A stretch of DNA of 13,929 nt from JBNJGT01 sp046496745. GTDB taxonomy: Archaea; Nanobdellota; Nanobdellia; Woesearchaeales; JACJVW01. Below, in pieces: positions 1-7,119 of this stretch. The position numbers and the translations under genes are program-made. Every line of letters begins with the position of its first letter. Position 1 is the first letter of the stretch. Under the pieces are notes generated by a model. That model saw nothing but the letters and a program-made list of their open reading frames with translations. It was not told the DNA's origin and did no database searches. The stretch spans positions 1 through 13,929 of the forward strand of contig JAWOGQ010000058.1 in the NCBI GenBank assembly GCA_046496745.1, in the 5' to 3' direction.

Positions 1-471
1 ATCGTTGAAACCAATGCAGAAGCTATAACCCATGAATGTAATGCCAAACGCATCATGGGGAAACGTCCTGCTTTTGGAATAAGCAGATTCTATGATATTG
101 ACATGTTCCTACATTATCGACACAAATGCGAGTCAGGATTCTTCAGACCTGGCAGGATATATTCCTATGAAGAACCAGGAAAACCAATACTTTACAATCT
201 TGCAATCCAGAATAAGCCAGGTAGAAACGCAAAGATGCATCATGTATCTAGCTGCCTGGAAAAACTTGCAAGGGAAATGAGCGATAGAGGGATCTCATCT
301 CTTGCAATAACTCCATTGGGATGTCATAATGGTGGGCTTAATATGGAAGAAATATTAGATAGCATAGGAAATCATCTTTCAGGTTTTGATGTGACTGTAT
401 ACACTGCTAAAGATCAGATACCCTTAAACATTCCTGAAACTCCTGATAATGTAGTCAGGGTCCTCTTCTAG
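1..471 (+). CDS. Macro-domain protein (ADP-ribose binding or hydrolysing), 5' end missing
   Basis: The frame is open from base 1 and encodes 156 residues to the TAG at 469-471; the N-terminus lies outside the window. The macro-domain pattern is clear: an Asn-containing strand and loop near residues 11-14 (HECNA), a Gly-Lys phosphate-binding loop at 20-21, a C..G...G element around 43-51, and the second phosphate loop TPLGCHNGGL at 104-113 before a helix. Macro domains bind ADP-ribose, and members of the DarG, ALC1 and TARG1 type remove it from protein or DNA; this protein most resembles that group by eye. Loop 2 reads GCHNGGL where GCGxGGL is usual, so His109 replaces a glycine. Little follows the domain, unlike bacterial DarG, which has a C-terminal extension. 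The ATG at 55 lies inside the domain and is not the true start. Its 3' end overlaps the opposing HD-domain gene by 17 bp. The substrate is not known. Confidence 0.8.
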   Translation: MVETNAEAITHECNAKRIMGKRPAFGISRFYDIDMFLHYRHKCESGFFRPGRIYSYEEPGKPILYNLAIQNKPGRNAKMHHVSSCLEKLAREMSDRGISSLAITPLGCHNGGLNMEEILDSIGNHLSGFDVTVYTAKDQIPLNIPETPDNVVRVLF

Positions 472-2860
472 TCATTTCCTGCTCTTTTGCGGAATAGGCT
501 TCATTTATCTCTTCCTGATATGCTGTAGCATAATCATCTATTGAAAAGATTCTGACAGGTAAGCCTTGTACAAGCTCTTTTACGTAGGGGATCATCTCAT
601 TGAAACAAAATATCTTGTTTATATAAGATACAGGGACAGGTTGATCTATAACCAAATCCCGTGTAAGCTTATTCTGATGAATCAACTGTTCCTCAGAGGC
701 CAATATCCCACCTAACAGCATGCGGTTCCACATGATCTTTTGATATAAGGAAGGCAAAAGCTCAATCACGACACTTTCTTTTGTGGCATAATTTGAGAGG
801 AGGGTATAGAAGTTTTCTTTTGCATTAAAAGGAGGAGGGGCACCAAGAAAAGTAAGCCATTTCATCTCTCTTTTGAAAAATTTTGAGCGTACCCCATGGA
901 AATCATGAGGTTTTGATTCAATCCTTTTTAGATCTGTCTCTTTCATGTCTTTTATCCTGGAGAAGATTTCTTCCTTTTTTTGGGAATATAAAGAGTCTTT
1001 GGGGTTGAGGGATTGAATCTTTTTGTTATATGCTTTCAAAAGCAAAGGAGATAAAAACCCATTATCAAGGATCAGCTTAAAAGAATCGAATGAAGTCAGA
1101 TGGTAATAGCAAAGTGGAATATTCCCTTCAATAATGGCCTGGACCTCATTAAGGTTCAACTTGGTACCAAGACTCCTTAGGAAAACCTCTTTTGAAGAGT
1201 CTTTCAAAGAATCTATGGATACATCCGTGCTTTTCTTTTGTTTTTCTGCTTCTTCAATCATCTTCTGCAATATCTCTTCTTTTGGAGGAAATCCGATGAT
1301 TTTTCCTTGTACCCTGAAGAAGTGATCGAAAGTGATATTAGTAATCCTCGTCAAAAGCTTAGGAGGTATACCTGATTCCTGCTTTCCCAACCTGAAAATC
1401 TCAAGCAAGGACTTGTAGAGAAACTCGTTTTTCAGGAACAGATTCATCCGGGGAAGGATACATTCAGTAAACAGGTTTCCATTACTCCTGAAATGGTCCT
1501 TGCCACAAATCCGGATAAGATCAATTATATCCCTTAAACCATATTTAATTAGCAAAGGAAGAATCCTTTCAAGTTTTTGCATGACAAAAACAAAATTGGA
1601 AGAAGTGGCCAATTTGAGGTTATTCAGTTCATGAAGACCTCTTTTTAAGATGAAAGATTCAAAGCTCACCAATAATTTTATGGTCTTGACCCGGTCCTTG
1701 TTGAAACCAAGTATCTGGAAGACTTCCTCCCAGTGGTTTATGCAATATAGCATGAGTCTCTGATGCCCGAAAGGCAAATAGTCCTGAAAGATCATGTGTA
1801 TGACAAACTTTTTCTCATCAGAAGAAGCGTCTGGAAAGGCCCGGGTTACGATACGACTATATTCAAGAGAGATTGCCTGAGTCTTTTCCAGCTCAGAATC
1901 ACCAATCCTGATTTTTCCTGACAAGAAAGCACCGTTCTTCTTGACTGCATAAATGTCTGCTTCAGTAATGATCTTGAGGAGTTGGAAGTATACTTTATGC
2001 TTAAGGCTAAAAATCAGATTATCAATATATTGATCCTTATATCTTGTATCTATCTTAAAGACAAGGTCACCAAGAGTATCATGGTAATATACAAGTTTTG
2101 AGACTATATCAATGACATAATCAGGGTAACCCATCTCTTTCAGGCGTGACTTGCAGATCCTGGCTGAAGTCACAGGGTGTTCAGGATCATTAGTCTTAGG
2201 CCTCTTATGCTTAGGCCCCCCTTGTTTTCCTATATCATGGAACAGGATTGCCAAAGAAACGATTTTCCTATAAGTTGCATGCAGGTTAAGAAATTCATTT
2301 TTTTCCTGCAGATATGAAAGGGCAATAAAGGTATGCTCATCAATCCTGAAGGAATGGGTCTTGTGGGGCCACCCGGTCTTATCATTTCTTAGCCTTTCCC
2401 ATTCTGGTATGAAATCATCAAATACACCCAAACTGCTGAGGGATCTTATCTCGCTAATCTTATTATAGGAATTCTCGATAATCGACTTAAATTCTTCTAA
2501 TGTGAGTTCAGGCTTATTCTTGAAGTATCTGCACTCAAAAACAGCGTCAGGATTTAGTTCCCTTTCTTTTACCGCTTTTGGGGCCACACCTGCAATACCT
2601 TTTATATTGCTCTCGATAAAGCTGATATTATCCACGTTCTTTTTTTTTGGCTCATAATTCAGAATCTGATCAATAAATTTGAGGACCAATTCTTCATAAT
2701 TGTTCCTTATACCCATTGCCCATAATTCATCAAATACTTCTTTCGCCTCCTTCTTAAAGGACTCAACATCCTTATTCATCCCCCAAAATTTCTTGTGCTG
2801 TGAGAAGGTATCATTCAACTTTTTGACCAATTCCTGGTATCTTTTCTTGTCGTATCTCAT
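455..2860 (-). CDS. Large HD-domain phosphohydrolase with ART-like C-terminal region
   Basis: A protein of 801 residues. The chosen ATG lies 1 bp after the stop of the preceding metallo-hydrolase gene; the longer frame starting at 2893 would run inside that gene. Residues 165-310 form an HD domain like that of GlnD: FRIDEHT with His176, LFHDIGK with His208-Asp209, His228, His260-Asp261, and ITEADIYA with Asp302. The metal ligands look complete, so a phosphohydrolase or phosphodiesterase activity is expected, but no nucleotidyltransferase domain precedes it. Residues 1-160 and 330-580 look helical and are unrecognised. Residues 584-775 resemble an ADP-ribosyltransferase fold of DarT (DUF4433) type: YYHLTSFDSFKLILDNGFLS at 585-604, a strand near 696-702, and DLVIDQPVPVSYINKI at 735-750, where the usual catalytic Glu would be Asp. 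The ART assignment is inference by eye. Third gene of an operon with the M50-like and metallo-hydrolase genes; convergent with the macro-domain gene. Confidence 0.75.
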   Translation of the reverse strand: MRYDKKRYQELVKKLNDTFSQHKKFWGMNKDVESFKKEAKEVFDELWAMGIRNNYEELVLKFIDQILNYEPKKKNVDNISFIESNIKGIAGVAPKAVKERELNPDAVFECRYFKNKPELTLEEFKSIIENSYNKISEIRSLSSLGVFDDFIPEWERLRNDKTGWPHKTHSFRIDEHTFIALSYLQEKNEFLNLHATYRKIVSLAILFHDIGKQGGPKHKRPKTNDPEHPVTSARICKSRLKEMGYPDYVIDIVSKLVYYHDTLGDLVFKIDTRYKDQYIDNLIFSLKHKVYFQLLKIITEADIYAVKKNGAFLSGKIRIGDSELEKTQAISLEYSRIVTRAFPDASSDEKKFVIHMIFQDYLPFGHQRLMLYCINHWEEVFQILGFNKDRVKTIKLLVSFESFILKRGLHELNNLKLATSSNFVFVMQKLERILPLLIKYGLRDIIDLIRICGKDHFRSNGNLFTECILPRMNLFLKNEFLYKSLLEIFRLGKQESGIPPKLLTRITNITFDHFFRVQGKIIGFPPKEEILQKMIEEAEKQKKSTDVSIDSLKDSSKEVFLRSLGTKLNLNEVQAIIEGNIPLCYYHLTSFDSFKLILDNGFLSPLLLKAYNKKIQSLNPKDSLYSQKKEEIFSRIKDMKETDLKRIESKPHDFHGVRSKFFKREMKWLTFLGAPPPFNAKENFYTLLSNYATKESVVIELLPSLYQKIMWNRMLLGGILASEEQLIHQNKLTRDLVIDQPVPVSYINKIFCFNEMIPYVKELVQGLPVRIFSIDDYATAYQEEINEAYSAKEQEMTRRGP

Positions 2861-2861
2861 C

Positions 2862-3425
2862 TTAATAGTCGTGACCAGGGCAAAGGGTTGCACTAGAATA
2901 GGTATTGAGCTTTTTTATGGAGTCCTGCATCGCTTTTGCATCAGATGTGGGAAGATCAGTCCTTCCAAGTATTCCCTTCCTAAAAAGGGTATCACCTGAG
3001 AAGAGAATGTCTTTGGTCTTGTGGTAATAGCAAACACTACCACGGGTATGGCCTGGCGTTGAAATTACTATCAAGTCACCCATGTCAGAAACAGGAAACA
3101 ACTTCTTTTTTTGCAGCATCTCAACCTCACGCTGGCTGAATACTGAGTGAAAGGGATTTTTGCGGAAGTCCTCGATTGCCTCCTTTGAGGCATGAATTGT
3201 TGCTTTGGGGAAGGCATCCAAGGCTCCAAGATGATCATAGTGCAGATGGGTCAGAAGTATGTGCTTGATTTTGTCCTTATCAATTATCTGGCTTATCATG
3301 CGCAGCAGGTCATCCTTTTCTTCCCGGACCCCTGCATCTATCAGTTTTGGTTCTTCGTCTAGGATAAGATAGGCATTTGACTGGCCTGAAAATTTGTATA
3401 TGTTTTTTGTTATCTCCATTTTCAT
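2862..3425 (-). CDS. Metallo-beta-lactamase-fold hydrolase (glyoxalase II-like)
   Basis: A 187-residue cytoplasmic metallohydrolase of the metallo-beta-lactamase superfamily. All zinc ligands are visible: THLHYDH (His60, His62, Asp64, His65), PGHTRGS (His126), SGDTLF (Asp145) and PGHDY (His185). The SGDTLF and PGHTRGS spacing is that of glyoxalase II and persulfide dioxygenase relatives, so a thioester, lactone or related substrate is likely, but the sequence does not decide which. The protein ends two residues after the last zinc ligand, whereas relatives usually continue with a short helix and a conserved Asn-Pro. The start ATG overlaps the stop of the upstream M50-like gene as ATGA (3422-3425), which indicates translational coupling; an in-frame ATG two codons later is a possible alternative. 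The HD-domain gene begins 1 bp after its stop, so it is the middle gene of a three-gene operon. Confidence 0.88.
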   Translation of the reverse strand: MKMEITKNIYKFSGQSNAYLILDEEPKLIDAGVREEKDDLLRMISQIIDKDKIKHILLTHLHYDHLGALDAFPKATIHASKEAIEDFRKNPFHSVFSQREVEMLQKKKLFPVSDMGDLIVISTPGHTRGSVCYYHKTKDILFSGDTLFRKGILGRTDLPTSDAKAMQDSIKKLNTYSSATLCPGHDY

Positions 3426-4141
3426 TCAAAGTATATGTAGTAGAGCAACCATACTGCAATTGCGCCGGTGAAGGCTATAAGATAGGAATAGACATCGAAA
3501 TATGCAAGGATTGCGTACAAAATTATGAAGCTTGTCACAAAAGTGTAAATCAATCGTGAGTCATACATGACCTTGCTTCCATCAAGGGGCGGAATCGGGA
3601 GCATGCTGTATGCAGCGAATGCCAGGTTGAAAAGGAAAATCTTATCCACAATCAAAGAAGGGAGGAGCCCCATCATACCTAATGATTTCACACCTGTTGC
3701 AAAAAGGACACTGAACAAAGGCCCTGCTGCTGATACGATAGCAAGCGTCCTTATGTTTGTGCCATAACGGAATTCTCCAAGACGTTGAATCTTCATGTGA
3801 TGAAGGATTATCCCGCCAGGAATCAACAGCCAAACTGTCCCTCCGCTAAGGAGGGTTATTGCCAGGCTGACGATTATACCATACCACCAGAGCTTGTACT
3901 CGACCCTAAAACCATAATGTATCCCTACCAAGCGATAGCCTGCCTGCCTTACCAGGACAGATATCACCACAATTGCTGTCATCAGGAATAAGTTTGAAAG
4001 CCATGGTGCGAGTTGAAACTCGGGGCGGCCGTCATTGAGAGCGACAATTATCACAAGGAAAAGGATTGTCAATAGTATGGCTCTGACTTCTGCTGGGTTG
4101 AAGATGCCATATCGCTTTAGGTTCTCAAGAAAATTGTTCAT
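3422..4141 (-). CDS. M50 (site-2 protease)-like membrane protein lacking the HExxH motif
   Basis: A 239-residue polytopic membrane protein with about six or seven hydrophobic segments (near 20-35, 49-65, 86-108, 133-155, 165-182, 198-213 and 217-236). It resembles archaeal M50/S2P metalloproteases: the sequence after the active-site helix (YGFRVEYKLWWYG, 76-88), the AAGPLFS turn (138-144) and LPIPPLDG with Asp187 (181-188) are all recognisable. The zinc-binding HExxH expected at about 65-69 reads RQAGY, so both His ligands and the catalytic Glu are missing. The Asn that normally precedes the PxxPLDG segment is also absent. It is probably an inactive relative that still binds membrane partners or peptides. 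First gene of the minus-strand operon. The reading frame is intact, so this looks like a stable pseudo-enzyme and not a decaying pseudogene. Confidence 0.8.
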   Translation of the reverse strand: MNNFLENLKRYGIFNPAEVRAILLTILFLVIIVALNDGRPEFQLAPWLSNLFLMTAIVVISVLVRQAGYRLVGIHYGFRVEYKLWWYGIIVSLAITLLSGGTVWLLIPGGIILHHMKIQRLGEFRYGTNIRTLAIVSAAGPLFSVLFATGVKSLGMMGLLPSLIVDKIFLFNLAFAAYSMLPIPPLDGSKVMYDSRLIYTFVTSFIILYAILAYFDVYSYLIAFTGAIAVWLLYYIYFE

Positions 4142-4163
4142 TAGGGGTTTTCTGGGTTGTTTG

Positions 4164-4172
4164 CTTTAAATA
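4164..4172 (-). promoter_or_regulatory. TATA-like box for the M50-like operon
   Basis: Read on the minus strand, the box is ATTTAAAG within an AT-rich run. Its centre is about 27 bp before the ATG at 4141, which predicts transcription starting at or next to the first codon. No Shine-Dalgarno sequence precedes the ATG, consistent with a leaderless mRNA. Confidence 0.5.
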
Positions 4173-4215
4173 ATTTATGCCTGTGTTTTTAATTCCGGTT
4201 TCAAAGCCAGAACAA

Positions 4216-4223
4216 TTATAAAA
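4216..4223 (+). promoter_or_regulatory. TATA box for the aromatic amino acid operon
   Basis: TTATAAAA is centred about 26 bp before the chorismate mutase ATG at 4245, so transcription should begin at the start codon. An AGGAAG lies directly against the ATG, too close to serve as a normal ribosome binding site. The 103-bp divergent spacer with the M50-like operon contains both promoters; I saw no attenuator or obvious operator in it. Confidence 0.6.
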
Positions 4224-4244
4224 AAAGGTGATTTACACAGGAAG

Positions 4245-4505
4245 ATGAATCTTGATAGCATACGTGAGGAGATTGAATCCATTGATGATGATATCTTGAG
4301 GCTTCTTGCAAAAAGGATGGAACTTGCACCTGTAATCGGAAAATACAAGAAAGAAAACGGACTTGCAATAACCCAGCCTGAACGTGAGAAGAGCCTTGTT
4401 GCAATGCATGTGAAACAAGGGAAGGAGTTAGGGTTGGAGCCTGAGTTCGTAAAGGAATTATATAAACTTATAATGCAGGAGATGCGAAAAAAACAATGCG
4501 AATAG
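4245..4505 (+). CDS. aroQ: Chorismate mutase, AroQ class
   Basis: An 86-residue all-helical chorismate mutase that rearranges chorismate to prephenate, the shared step toward Phe and Tyr. Expected AroQ active-site positions are present: Arg7 in the first helix, Arg24, Lys35, Arg47-Glu48 in PERE, and Gln78 near the C-terminus, lining up with the E. coli residues Arg11, Arg28, Lys39, Arg51-Glu52 and Gln88. The length is normal for a free-standing domain. It is the first gene of a four-gene cluster and its last 10 bp overlap the start of the prephenate dehydrogenase gene. In E. coli these two domains are fused in one protein (T-protein), so the overlap may keep two partner proteins at matched levels. 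Confidence 0.93.
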   Translation: MNLDSIREEIESIDDDILRLLAKRMELAPVIGKYKKENGLAITQPEREKSLVAMHVKQGKELGLEPEFVKELYKLIMQEMRKKQCE

Positions 4506-5320
4506 GAATAATCGGCGGAAACGGAGGGATGGGAAAGCTTATACGAAAGGTTCTTTCAGAGGATTTTACTGTTATTGTTTCAGATATTGATACTGAGCTA
4601 TCAAACAAGGAGCTTGTTGAGGAGTCTGATATAATCATTGTCTCTGTTCCAATCGAGATAACAGTTCCTGTGATTGAAGAGATAGCGCCGCTTCTTAGAG
4701 AGGAACAGGTGCTAATGGACATAACCTCAATGAAGTGCGACCCTATGGAAGCTATGCGAAAGAGCAAGGCTTCGGTGATAGGACTGCATCCCATGTTTGG
4801 GCCTTCTGTATCGAGCGTGGAGGGGCAGACGGTTGTAGTGACACCTGAAAGCGCAGAATGGGCTGAAAGAATAATCACTTATCTTGAAGGGAAAGGTATG
4901 CGCTGCAAGAGAACCACGCCTGAAAAACACGATGAGATGATGGGGCTTATCCAAGTGCTAGTGCATTTCAATACTATCGCCATGGGGCATACCATGGCTG
5001 CCATGGGTTTTGATATAGAAGAGACGCTTGAGTTCACAAGTCCTATATACAGGATGGAGCTTGGGATGATAGGAAGGATTTTTGCGCAGGACGCTTCACT
5101 TTACGGAAACATCCAGATGAGAAACCCTAAAGGAGAAGAGATTCTCAAAAAACACATGGAGACTTCACGAGAGCTATTCAGGGTAATAGAGGATAAAGAT
5201 ATTGACGGTTTCATAAAAAAATTCCGGGAAACTGCAGGTTTTTTCAGGGATTTCAAGCATAAAGCACTAAAGGAGAGCGAGGATTTCATAAATGGAAGAG
5301 ATCATTACACTAGGCCCTGA
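4496..5320 (+). CDS. tyrA: Prephenate dehydrogenase
   Basis: A 274-residue enzyme that oxidatively decarboxylates prephenate to 4-hydroxyphenylpyruvate for tyrosine. The N-terminal Rossmann fold has GIIGGNGGMG (4-13), and the acidic Asp30 at the end of the second strand suggests NAD+ over NADP+. GLHPMFGP (96-103) carries the expected catalytic His98. EKHDEMMGLIQVLVHF (143-158) and SPIYRMELGMIGRIFAQD (182-199), with Arg186 and Arg194, form the helical prephenate-binding part. By eye it is closest to the dehydrogenase half of the E. coli bifunctional TyrA, including the SPIYR..L.M.GR.FAQD segment. No ACT domain is present, so feedback by tyrosine, if any, would act at the active site. It overlaps aroQ by 10 bp and pheA by 29 bp. 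Confidence 0.93.
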   Translation: MRIGIIGGNGGMGKLIRKVLSEDFTVIVSDIDTELSNKELVEESDIIIVSVPIEITVPVIEEIAPLLREEQVLMDITSMKCDPMEAMRKSKASVIGLHPMFGPSVSSVEGQTVVVTPESAEWAERIITYLEGKGMRCKRTTPEKHDEMMGLIQVLVHFNTIAMGHTMAAMGFDIEETLEFTSPIYRMELGMIGRIFAQDASLYGNIQMRNPKGEEILKKHMETSRELFRVIEDKDIDGFIKKFRETAGFFRDFKHKALKESEDFINGRDHYTRP

Positions 5321-6071
5321 AGGTACTTTTGCTCATAAGGCAGCAAAGGATATTGCCAGGCTTTTTGATGCGCCAATAAGGTTTGAGAAGACTATCTCAA
5401 AGGTTTTTGACAGGCTTAGTATGGAGAATGTGATTGTGGTCCCTCTGGAGAACTCGGATGCAGGTTCAGTGGGACAGACAGTGGATAATCTTTACAGGAT
5501 TTCAGATGTCAGGATAATCACAGAGATTGATATCCCAATACATCACAACCTTTGCAGTTTTGTTGAGTTGAAGGAGATAACAGATATATATGCACACCCG
5601 CAGAGCGCTGCACAATGCGAGGATTATCTTTCAAAACTGCCTCATGCTGCTGTGATCGAGACCTCAAGCAATGCCAGATCAGCGCAGCTTGCAAAGGAGA
5701 ATAAGGGAAGCGCGATACTTCCGAGAATCGCATCTGAGATTTATGGTGTGCCGCTTCTGGTCGAGAATATAGAGAATACAAAGAACAATACCACCCGCTT
5801 CATCGTATGCAGCAAGAAAAGGATAGAAGGATTTGAGGGAGAAAAAACCAGCATAATAATCGATCCAAAGGAAGACAGGCCAGGTCTTTTATATGAGATA
5901 CTTGGGATCCTGAGTGATGTTAACCTGACAAAGATAGAGAGCAGACCTTCGAAAAGGGAGCTTGGGGATTACATATTTTATATTGAGATGGAGACTACAC
6001 CTGACCTGGACAAGCTTGCTAAGATCGCAGAGGTCAAATATATTGGAAGCTACGGGAGATACAATGCTTAA
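5292..6071 (+). CDS. pheA: Prephenate dehydratase with ACT regulatory domain
   Basis: A 259-residue enzyme converting prephenate to phenylpyruvate, the route to phenylalanine. The catalytic part (1-175) shows GPEGTF (8-13), PLENSDAGSV (51-60, usually PIENS.EGSV), HPQSAAQC (102-109) and NNTTRF (165-170) with the catalytic Thr-Arg-Phe. Residues 184-257 form an ACT domain with the IESRP motif at 215-219, the known phenylalanine-binding element, so feedback inhibition by Phe is expected. There is no chorismate mutase domain, which is supplied by the separate aroQ gene. The start is fixed by the closeness of GPEGTF to the N-terminus. It begins within the last 29 bp of tyrA and its stop overlaps the start of the aminotransferase gene by 8 bp, so the cluster is tightly coupled. 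Confidence 0.94.
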   Translation: MEEIITLGPEGTFAHKAAKDIARLFDAPIRFEKTISKVFDRLSMENVIVVPLENSDAGSVGQTVDNLYRISDVRIITEIDIPIHHNLCSFVELKEITDIYAHPQSAAQCEDYLSKLPHAAVIETSSNARSAQLAKENKGSAILPRIASEIYGVPLLVENIENTKNNTTRFIVCSKKRIEGFEGEKTSIIIDPKEDRPGLLYEILGILSDVNLTKIESRPSKRELGDYIFYIEMETTPDLDKLAKIAEVKYIGSYGRYNA

Positions 6072-7119
6072 TAAAGAACTTGAGAAAATAGACATGTCGC
6101 CAATAAGAAGGATGTTTGAGAAGGCTGCAAGCCTGAAAGAACCGATAAACCTTTCCATAGGAATCCCTCATGCTGATGCAAGTGAAGCACTGAAACGTAG
6201 GGTGTGTGAGGCCATAGAAAATGGAAACAATGCTTATACTCCTACTAAAGGAAGGCCTGAGCTGATAGAGGCTGTAAAGGCTGAAAAGCCATCAGGAGAT
6301 GTGATAATCACAGCAGGGGCTGCAGGTGCCCTTGATCTTGCACTGCGAACCATACTGAATCCAGGAGATGAAGTTATTGTCCCTGATCCGTATTTTGTTG
6401 CTTATACAGCAATACCGCCCCTGTGCGGGGCAAAGGTGAGGTTGCTTGACACCTATCCTGATTTCAGAATTGATGAGGAGAAACTGAAGCAACTTGTTAA
6501 TGACAAGACCAAAGCAATAATCATCAATACCCCTCACAATCCTACTGGACGAGTTTATACTCGCGAAGAGATCAAAACAATCGCAGAGATTGCAAAAGAG
6601 AATGATCTGCTGGTTATTTCTGATGAGGTATATGAGAATTATGTCTATGAGGGAGAGCATATCTCAATAGGAGAGATGCATGAGAATACCATAACAATAG
6701 GAAGCTTTTCCAAGTCACATGCTGTGACAGGCTGGAGAGTGGGCTATGCAGTGGGTCCTGAGAGTATAATCAATGAGATGTGCAAACTGCAGCAATTCAC
6801 ATATGTATGCGCAAACTCTGCTGCACAGGCTGCTGTTGCCAAGGAGAAGGCTGATGTGCCACTTCATCTATACGATACAAACCGTAAACTGCTAAAGCAA
6901 GAGCTTGGTGTCTCCTCTCAAGGCGCATTCTATGCTTTCCTGCCAGTGCCAAAAGGAGATAAGCGTTTTGTTGATGCTGCGCTTGAAAAGAATCTTTTGG
7001 TTGTACCTGGAAGCGCTTTCTCACAGAAGAGCAGCCATGTGCGTGTATCTTTTGCAACAGATACAAATACCCTGAAAAGAGGGATTGCAATAATAAAAGA
7101 GCTCATAGCGAGTATGTAA
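6064..7119 (+). CDS. PLP-dependent class I/II aminotransferase, probably aromatic
   Basis: A 351-residue fold-type I aminotransferase. The ATG at 6064 overlaps the pheA stop; an upstream extension of the frame lies inside pheA and is not homologous. Motifs: NTPHNPTG (155-162), SDEVY with Asp187 for the pyridine nitrogen, SFSKSHAVTGWRVGY with the PLP lysine Lys217, QGAFYAF (286-292), VVPGSAF (313-319) and HVRVSFA with Arg327 for the substrate carboxylate. At 351 residues it is about 30-40 shorter than typical AspC-like enzymes; the shortening lies mainly between residues 255 and 285. Its place after tyrA and pheA suggests it transaminates phenylpyruvate and 4-hydroxyphenylpyruvate to Phe and Tyr; specificity for aspartate or a broad range cannot be excluded. 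Its 3' end overlaps the opposing TraB-family gene by 17 bp. Confidence 0.9.
   Translation: MLNKELEKIDMSPIRRMFEKAASLKEPINLSIGIPHADASEALKRRVCEAIENGNNAYTPTKGRPELIEAVKAEKPSGDVIITAGAAGALDLALRTILNPGDEVIVPDPYFVAYTAIPPLCGAKVRLLDTYPDFRIDEEKLKQLVNDKTKAIIINTPHNPTGRVYTREEIKTIAEIAKENDLLVISDEVYENYVYEGEHISIGEMHENTITIGSFSKSHAVTGWRVGYAVGPESIINEMCKLQQFTYVCANSAAQAAVAKEKADVPLHLYDTNRKLLKQELGVSSQGAFYAFLPVPKGDKRFVDAALEKNLLVVPGSAFSQKSSHVRVSFATDTNTLKRGIAIIKELIASM

Noticed and set aside
2861..2893. Longer start for the HD-domain gene at 2893
   Set aside because: It lies inside the metallo-hydrolase gene; the ATG at 2860 directly follows that gene's stop and gives a normal start.
4468..4878. Minus-strand frame of 136 codons opposite tyrA
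   Set aside because: Rich in Ser, Ile and Thr with no domain pattern, as expected for the antisense of a real gene.
5962..6063. Extension of the aminotransferase frame upstream of 6064
   Set aside because: It lies within the ACT domain of pheA in another frame and shows no aminotransferase-like sequence.
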